From positions 62,001 to 126,000 of the forward strand of contig CALSUG010000002.1 of assembly GCA_943789475.1 (NCBI GenBank): a stretch of DNA of 64,000 bases. Direction: 5' to 3'. Shown piece after piece: positions 10,114 to 20,468 of this stretch. Positions within the stretch are counted from its first letter, which is position 1. Every line of letters begins with the position of its first letter. Under the pieces are notes generated by a model. The model was not told the origin of the DNA and searched no databases. It saw only the letters and a program-made list of their open reading frames with translations. This DNA is from an uncultured Alphaproteobacteria bacterium. GTDB lineage: Bacteria > Pseudomonadota > Alphaproteobacteria > Micavibrionales > UBA1664. Position numbers and translations under genes: made by a program.

Positions 10114-11553
10114 ATGAGCGAAAAACGTCTACCCCGTATTGCATTAATTGGTCGTCCGAATGTTGGAAAATCAACATTATTCAACCGTATGGCACGTAAA
10201 AAATTGGCCATCGTCAATGACACGCCAGGTGTGACACGTGATTGGCGCGAGGCGGATGCCAATTTAATGGGACATGATGTCATGATTATTGATACGGCAG
10301 GGTTGGAAGAGGCCTTTGACGATTCCATCCAAGGCCGCATGCGCCGCCAAACCGAGCAAGCCATTGATAATTGTGATGTTGCCGTGTTCATGATGGATGG
10401 ACGCGCGGGCGTTACACCAATTGATCAACATTTCGCACAATTTGTTCGCAAACGCGACATTCCTGTCCTCCTCACCATTAACAAATGTGAAGGTAAGGCA
10501 GGTATGGACAGCATGGGCGAGGCCTATTCATTAGGCCTTGGCGAACCAATGCCTATTTCTGCCGAACATAACGAAGGTATTTCCGTGTTATACGATGCCA
10601 TCCTTAATGCCGTGAAGGATCATTTTATCAACCTTAATGAAGAGGAAGAAAAAAATGATGATCACGACCGTGAAGCCACCGTTGAAGAAGGCGATGAAAA
10701 TTTCGAATTAACCGACATTGATGATGTTGAAAAACCAATCAAGGTTGCCATTGTTGGTCGTCCGAACGCTGGTAAATCAACACTGGTCAACACTCTTGTT
10801 GGGTCCGATCGCGTTATGACAGGGCCAGAGGCAGGCATCACACGCGATGCCATCGCCATCGATTGGGAATATAATGATCGCGCATTCACACTTGTTGATA
10901 CCGCAGGTCTACGCAAGAAAAACCGCGTCACACATGATATTGAAACCGCATCAAACGAAGATGCATACCGCGCCATTCGCTTGGCGCAAATTGTTGTTCT
11001 TGTATTGGATGGAACATTATCATTGGATAAACAAGATTTATTAATCGCATCACATGTGATCGAAGAAGGTCGCGCACTTGTGATCGCCATTAACAAATGG
11101 GATATCCAAGATAAAAAAGACGAAATTTTACAAACATTCCGTGACCGTATTGAACGGTCATTAGGGCAATTGCCTGATGTCCCTGTTGTCACTCTATCCG
11201 CCCTAAAAGGTAAAAAGATTGATCGCCTTATGGAATGGATGATGACCGCCCATACAAATTGGAACAAACGTGTCACAACAGGTCAATTAAACCGTTGGAT
11301 CGAGGCGATAGAATCACGCCATCCAGCACCATTAACGCAAAATCGTCCAAACCGATTACGCTTTATCGCGCAAATTAAAACACGCCCACCGACATTTGCG
11401 TTATGGGTGTCAAAACCACAAGATATTCCAGGATCTTACAAACGTTATATCATTAAAAACCTGCGTGAAGATTTTGGTTTGGGCCATGTGCCAATTCGTT
11501 TGATGTTGCGCACATCCAAAAACCCATACGCGGATAAGAAAAAACTGAATTAA
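10114..11553 (+). CDS. der: Ribosome-assembly GTPase Der (EngA)
   Basis: Two tandem G domains (IALIGRPNVGKSTLFNRM; VAIVGRPNAGKSTLVNTLV) and KH-like C-terminus. Track ORF starts at 10078; 10114 (MSEKRLPRIALIGRPN) is the more likely start. Confidence 0.98.
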   Translation: MSEKRLPRIALIGRPNVGKSTLFNRMARKKLAIVNDTPGVTRDWREADANLMGHDVMIIDTAGLEEAFDDSIQGRMRRQTEQAIDNCDVAVFMMDGRAGVTPIDQHFAQFVRKRDIPVLLTINKCEGKAGMDSMGEAYSLGLGEPMPISAEHNEGISVLYDAILNAVKDHFINLNEEEEKNDDHDREATVEEGDENFELTDIDDVEKPIKVAIVGRPNAGKSTLVNTLVGSDRVMTGPEAGITRDAIAIDWEYNDRAFTLVDTAGLRKKNRVTHDIETASNEDAYRAIRLAQIVVLVLDGTLSLDKQDLLIASHVIEEGRALVIAINKWDIQDKKDEILQTFRDRIERSLGQLPDVPVVTLSALKGKKIDRLMEWMMTAHTNWNKRVTTGQLNRWIEAIESRHPAPLTQNRPNRLRFIAQIKTRPPTFALWVSKPQDIPGSYKRYIIKNLREDFGLGHVPIRLMLRTSKNPYADKKKLN

Positions 11554-13694
11554 ACCGCCTCGACAAAACTCTCAAGTACACGTTTACGTCCTTTTGTATC
11601 AAACACGATATCCAATTTATTTCCATCAATGACAAGGACTGTTCCTTCGCCAAAGGCCGCATGGGCGACACGTCCACCAACGGATAATCCCGATGCGGTT
11701 TCGTTGCGTTTGATAAATGACCTCGGTGCGGGCGCATGTGTCTGTCCCGAACTATCCCAATGGTTTGACCTTGCCTGTACATCACTACCGATTTCAATCA
11801 CATCGTTTGGTAATTCTTCGATAAATCGTGATGGAATATTATTAACCCAATTACCGTATGTGCGGCGGTTGGCGGCGTGGGTGATAAATGCCTTTTCCCG
11901 TGCACGGGTAATACCAACGTAGGCCAAGCGGCGTTCTTCCTCCAACCCTTTTGTACCGCTTTCATCCATGGATCGTTGTGATGGGAACAAACCTTCCTCC
12001 CATCCTGGTAAAAACACACAATCGAATTCTAACCCTTTGGCGCCATGCAATGTCATGATGGTGACCTTGTCATGATTATCATTATTTTGCGCATCCATCA
12101 CCAATGCGACATGTTCTAAAAATTCAGGCAGGCTTTCATATTCTGCCATGGCAGAAATGAGTTCGTTCAAGTTTTCAACACGTCCTTGCGCCTCGACACT
12201 TTTGTCATTTTTCCACATATCCAAATAACCGCTTTCCTCAAGGATAAGGTTGGCGAGTTCTGGATGAGGCATTGTTTCAATCAAACTATTCCATCGTTTG
12301 AAATCGGCAATAACATTGCTTAATGTTTCACGTTGTTTTGGTTTTAAATCATCACTGGCGCATAGTTGTTCAATTGATTGGTACAGCGATATGCCCGTAT
12401 GGCGTGCATGATCGTACAGGCGTTGAACGGTCGTATTACCAAGTCCGCGTTTAGGTGTATTGATAATACGTTCCAACGCCAAATCATCGTGCGCCTGTGC
12501 GGTAATGCGAAGATAGGCAAGAGCATCACGAATTTCCATGCGTTCATAAAAACGTGGTCCACCAACAATGCGGTATGGAATGTTAAGTGTGATAAAACGT
12601 TCCTCAAATTCACGCATTTGGAATCCTGTACGTACTAAAACGGCCATTTCAGAATTTTTAATTTGTTTACGTTGTAATTGTTCAATATGTTCGCCAACCC
12701 ATCGTGCCTCGGCCGATCCATCCCATAACCCATGGACGATGACTTTGTCACCTTCGCCCTTTTGTGAACGAAGTGTTTTACCAAGGCGATTTTCATTGTA
12801 TGCGATGACGCCATCTGCCGCAGTTAGGATATTTTGTGTCGAACGGTAATTTTCTTCTAAACGAATTGTTTTGGCGTTTTCAAAATCTTTTTCAAATCGT
12901 AAAATATTGCCAACCTGTGCGCCACGCCATCCATAAATGGATTGGTCATCATCACCAACCACACAAATATTTTGTGATTTTTGTGCAAGCAGGCGAAGCC
13001 ATAAATATTGTGCAACGTTGGTGTCTTGATATTCATCCACCATGATATAACGGAAACGACGATGATATTGTTCCAATACCTCGGCATGTGATTGTAAAAT
13101 TGTAATCATATGAAGGAGAAGATCACCAAAATCACATGCGTTTAATGTTTTTAACCTTGCCTGATATGCGCGGTAAATATCAATCATTTTACCATTTGCA
13201 AATTCGCCTGCCTCTTCCATTGTGACTTTATCAGGGGTCAGTGCGCGATCTTTCCATCGATCAATCATTGATGATGCAATTTTGGGTGTAAATTTTTTAA
13301 CATCAATACCCGCATCGCCCATCAATTGTTTTAACAATCGTTGGCAATCATCAGGGTCAATAATGGTGTAATTGGATGATAATCCGACAAGGTCGGCATG
13401 GCGACGCAACATTCGCCCAGCCAACGCATGGAATGTGCCTAACCACCATCCCTCGACAGGTTGCCCACCCATTAATGATGATACACGTTCGCGCATTTCC
13501 ATCGCGGCCTTGTTTGTAAATGTCACCGATAATATTTCACCAGGCATCGCCTTGTACAAATTCAACATATGCGCAAGTCGTGTGGTCAGGACACGTGTTT
13601 TACCCGTTCCTGCACCCGCCAAAACAAGCAAAGGGCCATCAAGGTTTTCAACGGCTTCGCATTGCGCCGTGTTTAATGCTTTTAAATATTCCAT
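11550..13694 (-). CDS. UvrD/PcrA/Rep superfamily DNA helicase
   Basis: LNTAQCEAV, LVLAGAGTGKTRVLTTR, MVDEYQDTN, VVGDDDQSIYGWRGA, TLHGAKGLEFDCVFLPGWEEGLFP. Track ORF extends to 13733; MEYLKALN start at 13694 preferred. Confidence 0.96.
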   Translation of the reverse strand: MEYLKALNTAQCEAVENLDGPLLVLAGAGTGKTRVLTTRLAHMLNLYKAMPGEILSVTFTNKAAMEMRERVSSLMGGQPVEGWWLGTFHALAGRMLRRHADLVGLSSNYTIIDPDDCQRLLKQLMGDAGIDVKKFTPKIASSMIDRWKDRALTPDKVTMEEAGEFANGKMIDIYRAYQARLKTLNACDFGDLLLHMITILQSHAEVLEQYHRRFRYIMVDEYQDTNVAQYLWLRLLAQKSQNICVVGDDDQSIYGWRGAQVGNILRFEKDFENAKTIRLEENYRSTQNILTAADGVIAYNENRLGKTLRSQKGEGDKVIVHGLWDGSAEARWVGEHIEQLQRKQIKNSEMAVLVRTGFQMREFEERFITLNIPYRIVGGPRFYERMEIRDALAYLRITAQAHDDLALERIINTPKRGLGNTTVQRLYDHARHTGISLYQSIEQLCASDDLKPKQRETLSNVIADFKRWNSLIETMPHPELANLILEESGYLDMWKNDKSVEAQGRVENLNELISAMAEYESLPEFLEHVALVMDAQNNDNHDKVTIMTLHGAKGLEFDCVFLPGWEEGLFPSQRSMDESGTKGLEEERRLAYVGITRAREKAFITHAANRRTYGNWVNNIPSRFIEELPNDVIEIGSDVQARSNHWDSSGQTHAPAPRSFIKRNETASGLSVGGRVAHAAFGEGTVLVIDGNKLDIVFDTKGRKRVLESFVEAV

Positions 13695-13831
13695 GGTTAT
13701 TTGTTTACCACAGAGGTCGTGGTGGCACACCAAATTTTTCTTCTCATATTATGTGATGTTCAAATCATGACTATCAACAATCCCATTAAAACTCTATAAA
13801 ATATGCAGAAAGACAAAAAGGTAATATTTTT

Positions 13832-14275
13832 ATGGGGTTATTTACTCAACTTCTTATCGGTGGCGGATTAATCGCCCTAACATTCATTATTCAGGCATTT
13901 TGTTTTGATCGAATTATCCGTATCGCGCCATGGATTGAAAAACAATCCGTACGGTTATCTAAACCAATGTGGAAATCTATATTTTTTGTTGTAATAATTT
14001 CACTTATCACAGGTGTTCTGATCATCGAAATGTGGGTATGGGCCTTATTTTATCTTGGTATCGATGTCATGCATGATGTTGAATCTGCGCTTTATTTTTC
14101 AACAAGCGCCTTTACCACCGTTGGTTTTGGAGATATTTATTTAGATAAAGAATGGCGTATGGTCAGCGCCATAGAATCCGTAAACGGATTTTTATTATTC
14201 GGTTGGGCAACCGCCTTCATTTGGGAAGTCGTGACACATATTTACGCAAAAGAGGGAAAAGCGTTAAAAAAATAA
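13832..14275 (+). CDS. Two-TM potassium-channel-like protein
   Basis: Pore filter STSAFTTVGFGDIYLD between hydrophobic helices. Confidence 0.85.
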   Translation: MGLFTQLLIGGGLIALTFIIQAFCFDRIIRIAPWIEKQSVRLSKPMWKSIFFVVIISLITGVLIIEMWVWALFYLGIDVMHDVESALYFSTSAFTTVGFGDIYLDKEWRMVSAIESVNGFLLFGWATAFIWEVVTHIYAKEGKALKK

Positions 14276-14279
14276 AAAT

Positions 14280-15767
14280 CTATAACCGCTCGCTGTGATA
14301 TTTATCCAAATCACTAAATTGTGTTATGTGGCCTTCAAATTTAAGATCCACGGCGCCTGTCGATCCATGTCGTGATTTCGCAATAATAACCTGTGCAATA
14401 TTTTTTGCCTTCGCCATTTTATCTTCCCATTCCGCATGTTTTTGCGTATCGGACACATCAGGTTCGGCATTTTGCAGATAATATTCCTCACGATAAATAA
14501 ACATCACAACATCCGCATCTTGTTCAATCGATCCAGATTCACGAAGGTCAGATAGCAACGGACGTTTATCTTCACGACTTTCAACACCACGCGATAACTG
14601 TGACAATGCAATCACAGGAATTTGCAATTCTTTGGCGATAGCCTTAAGCCCGCGAGTGATTTCAGAAACCTCCAAAACACGATTTTCATTTCCTTGTTTT
14701 GATCCTGACCCGCGGAGGAGTTGAAGATAGTCAACAATCAACATTTCCAACCCGTGTTTACGTTTCATACGACGTGCACGTGTACGCACAGCGGTAATAG
14801 TTTGTGACGGTGTATCATCAATAAATAATGGAATTTGTGATAACCATCCCGCACAATCTTTTAAACGGTAAAATTCATCTGCGGTAAATGTTCCCGTTCT
14901 TAATTTTTCGGATGGAATGCCCGCCAATGATGATAACAATCTTGTTGCCAACTGATCGGCCGACATCTCAAGCGAGATAACACCAACGCGGCCACCTTCT
15001 GTTCCACCTGACTTCGCAAATGCATGTGCCGCGTTATAGGCCACATTCACGGCCAATGATGTTTTACCCATTGCAGGACGAGCGGCAAGAATAAGCAGGT
15101 CAGAGGGTTGTAAACCACCCAATTTTTTATCAAAATCGCGCAAACCCGATGTAACACCAGTCACATTACCGTCTGTTTTAAACGCCTTTTCCGCAATTTC
15201 GATTGAGACACTTACGGCATCTTTCATGGTCATAAAACCACCGGCGTTATTACCACCCTGTTCTGCTAGATTGTATAATTTTTTCTCTGCACCTTCTAAG
15301 GCCGTTTGAGAATCCGTATCAATATCTTGTTCAAATGCATCATTAACAACATCACGCCCAATAGCGATTAATTCACGACGAACAAACATGTCATGGATAA
15401 TTTGGGCATAATTTTTCGCGTTAATGATTGAAATCACAGATGATGCAAGATCGGAAATATAACCCGCACCGCCGACATCCTTCAAATCATCATCTTGTTC
15501 AAAATACGCCCTTAACGTTACTGCATCTGCATTTTGCCCACGGTCAATAATTTTGAGAACAGCATCATAAAGTCGTTGATGCACCGGCACGAAAAAATTT
15601 TCCGCGCGCAAATAATCTGAAAATTCTTCCAAAATACGATTATCTTCAAGGATCGCGCCTAACAAGGCTTGTTCCGCCTCAATATTATGAGGAAGCGTGC
15701 GCACAGTCGGATCATTGGAATCGTTGACGTGTGATGATGTGTCTATGGACTCGAGCGGAAAATTCAT
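14280..15767 (-). CDS. dnaB: Replicative DNA helicase DnaB
   Basis: LPHNIEAEQALLGAILEDN, LILAARPAMGKTSLAVNVA, LIVDYLQLLRGSG, LSQLSRGVESREDKRPLLSDLRESGSIEQDAD. Confidence 0.98.
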   Translation of the reverse strand: MNFPLESIDTSSHVNDSNDPTVRTLPHNIEAEQALLGAILEDNRILEEFSDYLRAENFFVPVHQRLYDAVLKIIDRGQNADAVTLRAYFEQDDDLKDVGGAGYISDLASSVISIINAKNYAQIIHDMFVRRELIAIGRDVVNDAFEQDIDTDSQTALEGAEKKLYNLAEQGGNNAGGFMTMKDAVSVSIEIAEKAFKTDGNVTGVTSGLRDFDKKLGGLQPSDLLILAARPAMGKTSLAVNVAYNAAHAFAKSGGTEGGRVGVISLEMSADQLATRLLSSLAGIPSEKLRTGTFTADEFYRLKDCAGWLSQIPLFIDDTPSQTITAVRTRARRMKRKHGLEMLIVDYLQLLRGSGSKQGNENRVLEVSEITRGLKAIAKELQIPVIALSQLSRGVESREDKRPLLSDLRESGSIEQDADVVMFIYREEYYLQNAEPDVSDTQKHAEWEDKMAKAKNIAQVIIAKSRHGSTGAVDLKFEGHITQFSDLDKYHSERL

Positions 15768-15815
15768 GAGTCACACTATAGAAAAAGCCATCTTAAAATG
15801 CGACTCTTATTTTCT

Positions 15816-16808
15816 TTATTGCTTGCTACGAATTTTGCGCCATTTCGCAACATTCGCATTATGTTGCGCCAATGTTTTACCAAACGCATGACCACCCGTA
15901 CCATCAGCAACAAAATAAATATAATCATGGATGCCGGGATTCAATACACCATCAATCGCACCGCGACCTGGATTACAAATTGGTGTTGGCGGTAAACCCG
16001 TACGCGTGTACGTATTATAAATCGTGTCCTTGCGCAAATCCTTGATCAAAAGGCGACGTCCCAACGGGCCTTTACCATCATTTTTATGCTGTCCCTTTGT
16101 AATACCATAAATAACGGTTGGATCGGTTTGCAGTGGCATCCCCTTACGCAAACGATTTATGAACACTCCCGCAACCTTGGCATACTCACTTGCCACAGAT
16201 GTTTCTTTTTCAACAATGGATGCCAAGATCATCACTTCTTCCATTGTATTCAATGGCAAGTCATCTAGTTTTTTTTCATCTTGATCATTCGTAAAATTAT
16301 TCATCGCATCCTGCATACGGGCAATTTTTTCCATACGCGCTTCACCTTTTGCAAAAAAATAAGTGTCGGGCATTAATGATCCTTCAGGTGGTGTGTTTTC
16401 AATTTCTCCCTCTAAGAACTCATTATTTTTCAACAGTTGAACAATTTCCCATGATGTCTTCCCTTCGGGAATTGTAAATTTACGTTGTATCGTTTTTCCA
16501 TTTTGCAAAATATCCAAAACACCCGATATATTGACACCCGCAGGAATTAAAAATTCTCCAGCTTGCAATGGTTTTGCACTGTTTTTAACTTTTGATCCCA
16601 ACATAAAAGGATACGCGTTTATGATAATTTTTTCATCCTGCAACATCGCGGCAATATCACGTGTCCCCATACCCCGCTTGATTTGAATTTCACGCGGTGT
16701 ATCCAACGTATTCGGCATTTGAAAAACAACAACCAATGCGGTAATTGCAATCGCAACTCCAATTAAAAAAAGATACGAAAATGAAAATAGCCCAAGAATA
16801 AATTTCAT
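15816..16808 (-). CDS. mltG: Endolytic transglycosylase MltG (YceG)
   Basis: ASIVEKETSVASEYAKVAGVFINRLRKGMPLQTDPTVIYG; YNTYTRTGLPPTPICNPG. Confidence 0.96.
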   Translation of the reverse strand: MKFILGLFSFSYLFLIGVAIAITALVVVFQMPNTLDTPREIQIKRGMGTRDIAAMLQDEKIIINAYPFMLGSKVKNSAKPLQAGEFLIPAGVNISGVLDILQNGKTIQRKFTIPEGKTSWEIVQLLKNNEFLEGEIENTPPEGSLMPDTYFFAKGEARMEKIARMQDAMNNFTNDQDEKKLDDLPLNTMEEVMILASIVEKETSVASEYAKVAGVFINRLRKGMPLQTDPTVIYGITKGQHKNDGKGPLGRRLLIKDLRKDTIYNTYTRTGLPPTPICNPGRGAIDGVLNPGIHDYIYFVADGTGGHAFGKTLAQHNANVAKWRKIRSKQ

Positions 16809-16845
16809 GGGCTATTTTGTAACATGAAGTTTTTATATTTAAAAA

Positions 16846-18114
16846 CTAAACTTTAGAAAGGATAATAGATGCGTTTGTTCCACCAAATCCAAAACTGTTC
16901 GATAATGCAACCGTTACATTCTTCTCTTTTGCCTCGTGTGGAACCAAATCCATGCCTTCGCATACTTCGGATGGATCATTCAAATTCAATGTTGGTGGCA
17001 TAACACCTGTTTGAATTGTTTTTGCCGTATAGATTGCCTCGACCGCACCCGCAGCACCAAGCAAGTGACCAATCGCCGATTTTGTTGATGACATTGATAA
17101 ACTGTCCAATGAATTTTCGAACATACGTTTTACCGCACCTGCCTCAATCCCATCACCAACTGGCGTTGATGTTCCATGTGCATTCACATACTGAATATCT
17201 TCTGGATTAACGCCTGCGTTACGCATTGCCGCTTCCATCGCGCGGAAACCACCATTTCCATCTGCCGCAGGAGCCGTAATATGATTTGCATCACCAGATA
17301 GGCCGTAACCCTTCACCTCTGCATAAATTTTTGCACCACGTGCTTTTGCGTGTTCATATTCTTCCAATACAACAACACCTGCACCTTCACCAATCACAAA
17401 ACCATCACGACCATCATCAAACGGACGTGATGCATTTTCTGGTGTTTCATTATAACCCGTCGTTAATGCACGTGCGGCGGCAAAACCCGCCATACCAATG
17501 CGATTAACAGAACTTTCAGCACCACCCGCAACCATAACATCAGCATCACCAAACATGATCAAACGCGCGGCATCACCAATCGCATGTGTCCCTGTTGCAC
17601 AGGCCGTTACAACAGAATGGTTCGGCCCCTTAAATCCATATTTAATTGACACATGACCAGACGCCAAATTAATCAACGATGCAGGAATAAAGAACGGTGA
17701 AATACGTCGTGTTCCTTTTTCTTGAGCTAATAATGTTGTTTCGTAAATCGTTTCAAGACCACCAATACCAGATCCAATTAAAACACCAGAACGCCATTGT
17801 TTTTCTTCTGTATCTGCATCATATCCAGAATCTTCAATCGCTTCTTGAGCCGCGGCCATGGCAAAAATAATAAATTCATCCATTTTCTTTTGCTCTTTGA
17901 ACGCAACAAATGAATCCGCATGAAAACGTCCGCCATCACATGCCTCATCCGCACGTGGAATAATACCCGCAACTTTTGATGGGATATCAGAAACATCAAA
18001 ATGAGAAACCTTGCTAATACCGCTTTTACCATTTGTGATAGAAGCCCAGTTATGATCAACACCCATACCCAGTGGCGATACCATTCCCATTCCTGTAATA
18101 ACAACACGTCTCAT
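16846..18114 (-). CDS. fabF: 3-oxoacyl-ACP synthase II FabF
   Basis: MRRVVITGMGMVSPLG; VVTACATGTHAIGDA; NAHGTSTPVGD; SNSFGFGGTNASIIL. Confidence 0.98.
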   Translation of the reverse strand: MRRVVITGMGMVSPLGMGVDHNWASITNGKSGISKVSHFDVSDIPSKVAGIIPRADEACDGGRFHADSFVAFKEQKKMDEFIIFAMAAAQEAIEDSGYDADTEEKQWRSGVLIGSGIGGLETIYETTLLAQEKGTRRISPFFIPASLINLASGHVSIKYGFKGPNHSVVTACATGTHAIGDAARLIMFGDADVMVAGGAESSVNRIGMAGFAAARALTTGYNETPENASRPFDDGRDGFVIGEGAGVVVLEEYEHAKARGAKIYAEVKGYGLSGDANHITAPAADGNGGFRAMEAAMRNAGVNPEDIQYVNAHGTSTPVGDGIEAGAVKRMFENSLDSLSMSSTKSAIGHLLGAAGAVEAIYTAKTIQTGVMPPTLNLNDPSEVCEGMDLVPHEAKEKNVTVALSNSFGFGGTNASIILSKV

Positions 18115-18141
18115 TTTTCAATTTTCCTTATTTAAAACGAC

Positions 18142-18164
18142 ATCCCCGCTTTAAAAGCGGGGAT
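18142..18164. terminator. Hairpin between acpP and fabF (possible attenuator)
   Basis: atccccgctttaaaagcggggat near-perfect inverted repeat. Confidence 0.6.
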
Positions 18165-18218
18165 CTCTTAATTCGTTTATATGAGATCCTTCGCACTTAT
18201 CGCGTAGGATAACAAAAA

Positions 18219-18458
18219 TTATTCGCCTGAATTCTCAGTGATAAAGCTTACTGCATTACCAACAGTTTGAATTTTTTCAGCTGCATCATCTGGAATTTCA
18301 ACATTGAATTCTTCTTCAAATGCCATAACCAATTCAACAGTATCCAATGAATCTGCACCAAGATCATCGATGAAGCTTGCACCTTCTACAACTTTATCTT
18401 CATCAACACCTAAATGTTCAACAACAATTTTTTTAACGCGTTCAGCAATATCGCTCAT
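18219..18458 (-). CDS. acpP: Acyl carrier protein
   Basis: [23 protein letters not shown]...[27 protein letters not shown]. Confidence 0.99.
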   Translation of the reverse strand: MSDIAERVKKIVVEHLGVDEDKVVEGASFIDDLGADSLDTVELVMAFEEEFNVEIPDDAAEKIQTVGNAVSFITENSGE

Positions 18459-18603
18459 CACTTTATTTCCTTATTTTTATTTACTCAAATCTATTAAAGA
18501 CTGCCGTTTATTTAGCAGAGAGTTTCGGATAAAACAATAGCTGATTTATTTACCTTGTCTAGCCCCCATAAAATATGACTTTTTCAATATGTGGATAAGC
18601 CTT

Positions 18604-19410
18604 TTATTCAGGGGCAATCAAACAAATGTCAAACGAAATAGATGGCATGCCATTATCAATCAAATTATCTTTTTCATCCTCACTTAATAATGATTCAACA
18701 ACCCATCCAGACCCATAACCAGATTTAACCTGCGCTACGATTGCCTCTGCCGAAGCGCTTTCGCATTTTGGTTGTTGTTGAAGTTTTAGTGATGACTTAT
18801 TAAGCATCTTATCAACCGCCTGCCCTAAGGCCGTTTTAGGGGAATACATCAACACATCACCATGTATCTCACCATTCTTCACACAATATTGATCTTGCAA
18901 AGATGATGCGAAAACCAATCTATCTCGATAAATAATTTCCGCATTATCAAAGATAGAATCATTCCAAAAATCAAATTTAGGAACAAGGGTGTGGCTACAT
19001 TGTTTTTGTCGCGCCATTTCTAACGCGTGCGATACAGATGAAACAACAAGACGATAACTATTAAGTTTTGATCGCTTCAACCAATTTGGCAAAAATCCCA
19101 CGGCAATAGTATTTGTCGTACAAATAACAGCCGCATCATTTTGTAGGTGACTGGTCGCTAAATTAGAAATTCGACGCATATCCATAATATCATCGCGCAA
19201 TCGGTATATCCGTTTTTTGCATTCAATTCCCGATTTCGTAAGTGATATAGGACGCACATCGCGATCAAACAAATCACATCCAAACCAATCTTCCATCGAT
19301 TTTATCCTACGACTAAATGCAGATTGCGTTGTACAGCGTTGTTGCGCGGCCAAAGTAAAATTTTGCGTTTGATCCAACGCAATAAAATCATCAATCCATG
19401 TTAGTTCCAT
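18604..19410 (-). CDS. LysR-family transcriptional regulator
   Basis: N-terminal LysR HTH: DDFIALDQTQNFTLAAQQRCTTQSAFSRRIKSMEDWFGCDLFDRDVRPISLTKSG. Confidence 0.93.
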   Translation of the reverse strand: MELTWIDDFIALDQTQNFTLAAQQRCTTQSAFSRRIKSMEDWFGCDLFDRDVRPISLTKSGIECKKRIYRLRDDIMDMRRISNLATSHLQNDAAVICTTNTIAVGFLPNWLKRSKLNSYRLVVSSVSHALEMARQKQCSHTLVPKFDFWNDSIFDNAEIIYRDRLVFASSLQDQYCVKNGEIHGDVLMYSPKTALGQAVDKMLNKSSLKLQQQPKCESASAEAIVAQVKSGYGSGWVVESLLSEDEKDNLIDNGMPSISFDICLIAPE

Positions 19411-19441
19411 TATGCATTATATGCATAATATAATGCATAAT
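19409..19441. promoter_or_regulatory. Inverted repeat over LysR start codon (likely operator)
   Basis: ATTATGCATTATA-tgcataa-TATAATGCATAAT, 13-bp perfect arms, in the divergent intergenic region. Confidence 0.65.
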
Positions 19442-19482
19442 TACAATTGGAAAATAACAATAATTACTCATATTGTTATTCC

Positions 19483-19731
19483 ATGAAAGCATTACAAGAA
19501 CACACAAATCCAGAATGGCCAATAGGGACAAAGTTTAACAATATCGGACGAACCGAAGCCGCACGCATATTCCCCGATGTCATTACGGTTAAAAATTACT
19601 TTAAAACGGCACATGAAGGCCATGACGTTTTAATTTTAGAAGCAAAGCCACATCACACTTTCATCATGCCATTGAGAGAGGCCGAATTGATCTATCAACG
19701 TCAAGGTCATAATGCACCTACAATATTTTAA
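19483..19731 (+). CDS. Hypothetical protein divergent from LysR gene
   Basis: ORF with ATG at 19483 (MKALQEHTNPEWPIGTKF); the track start at 19447 is a TTG. Confidence 0.6.
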   Translation: MKALQEHTNPEWPIGTKFNNIGRTEAARIFPDVITVKNYFKTAHEGHDVLILEAKPHHTFIMPLREAELIYQRQGHNAPTIF

Positions 19732-19736
19732 ATATA

Positions 19737-20447
19737 TTATGCCGTTCTAACAACTTTACTATCTGTATTAAAACCTAAAGGCTCTCCTAACTCACTCATA
19801 GATTCAATCACCCATTTACAATCAATCGCTTTCAAACGCGCTGCCTGATTGTCACGGTGGGTCAATCCAACATACCCTACAGTATCAATTTTCGCGGCAA
19901 TGCCCGCCATTGCTCCTGCAACCGTGTCCTCAACAACAACCGCGTGTCGTGACGCCACATGCATGGCATCACATACATGGAGGTACAAATCAGGCGCAGG
20001 TTTTGGATATTTAACATCCTCAAATGTAAAAATAAATTCATCTGGGAAAAATTCCTTTAATCCCGCGGCCCTCAGTGTTTCAATAACATTTCCACGCGTA
20101 CCATTCGACCCAACTGCCATTTTTTGCCCCGCATTACGCAATTTTTCCAATAATGGATATGTTGTTGAATCCAATCGAATATGATCAGGCAAAATTTCTC
20201 GAAAAACGTCCTGATTTTTGTGAATATGCCCTTCAGGAAATCGAACATTATGTGTTGTTTCAATTTTTTCAACAATATCTGTGACCGCATACCCCATGAA
20301 TGTTTCCATGGTTTTTTCGACCGTATATTCAGTTAATCCCATGGCATGCAATTGTCGCATCAAAACCGTATTATGCGCCACCTCAGAATCCGCCAAAGTT
20401 CCATCACAATCAAAAATAATAAGTTCGTAATTTGATATCTTGTTCAT
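19737..20447 (-). CDS. HAD-family hydrolase (phosphoglycolate phosphatase-like)
   Basis: LIIFDCDGTLADSE; GSNGTRGNV; KPAPDLYLHVCD; VVEDTVAGAMAG. Confidence 0.92.
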   Translation of the reverse strand: MNKISNYELIIFDCDGTLADSEVAHNTVLMRQLHAMGLTEYTVEKTMETFMGYAVTDIVEKIETTHNVRFPEGHIHKNQDVFREILPDHIRLDSTTYPLLEKLRNAGQKMAVGSNGTRGNVIETLRAAGLKEFFPDEFIFTFEDVKYPKPAPDLYLHVCDAMHVASRHAVVVEDTVAGAMAGIAAKIDTVGYVGLTHRDNQAARLKAIDCKWVIESMSELGEPLGFNTDSKVVRTA

Positions 20448-20468
20448 ATTAGAGAGTAATAAAATGGA

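Noticed and set aside
10062-10391. 109-aa ORF on minus strand
   Set aside because: Antisense to the start of der; no independent signals.
10662-11276. 204-aa ORF on minus strand
   Set aside because: Fully antisense to der; low-complexity Ser/Arg composition typical of a shadow frame.
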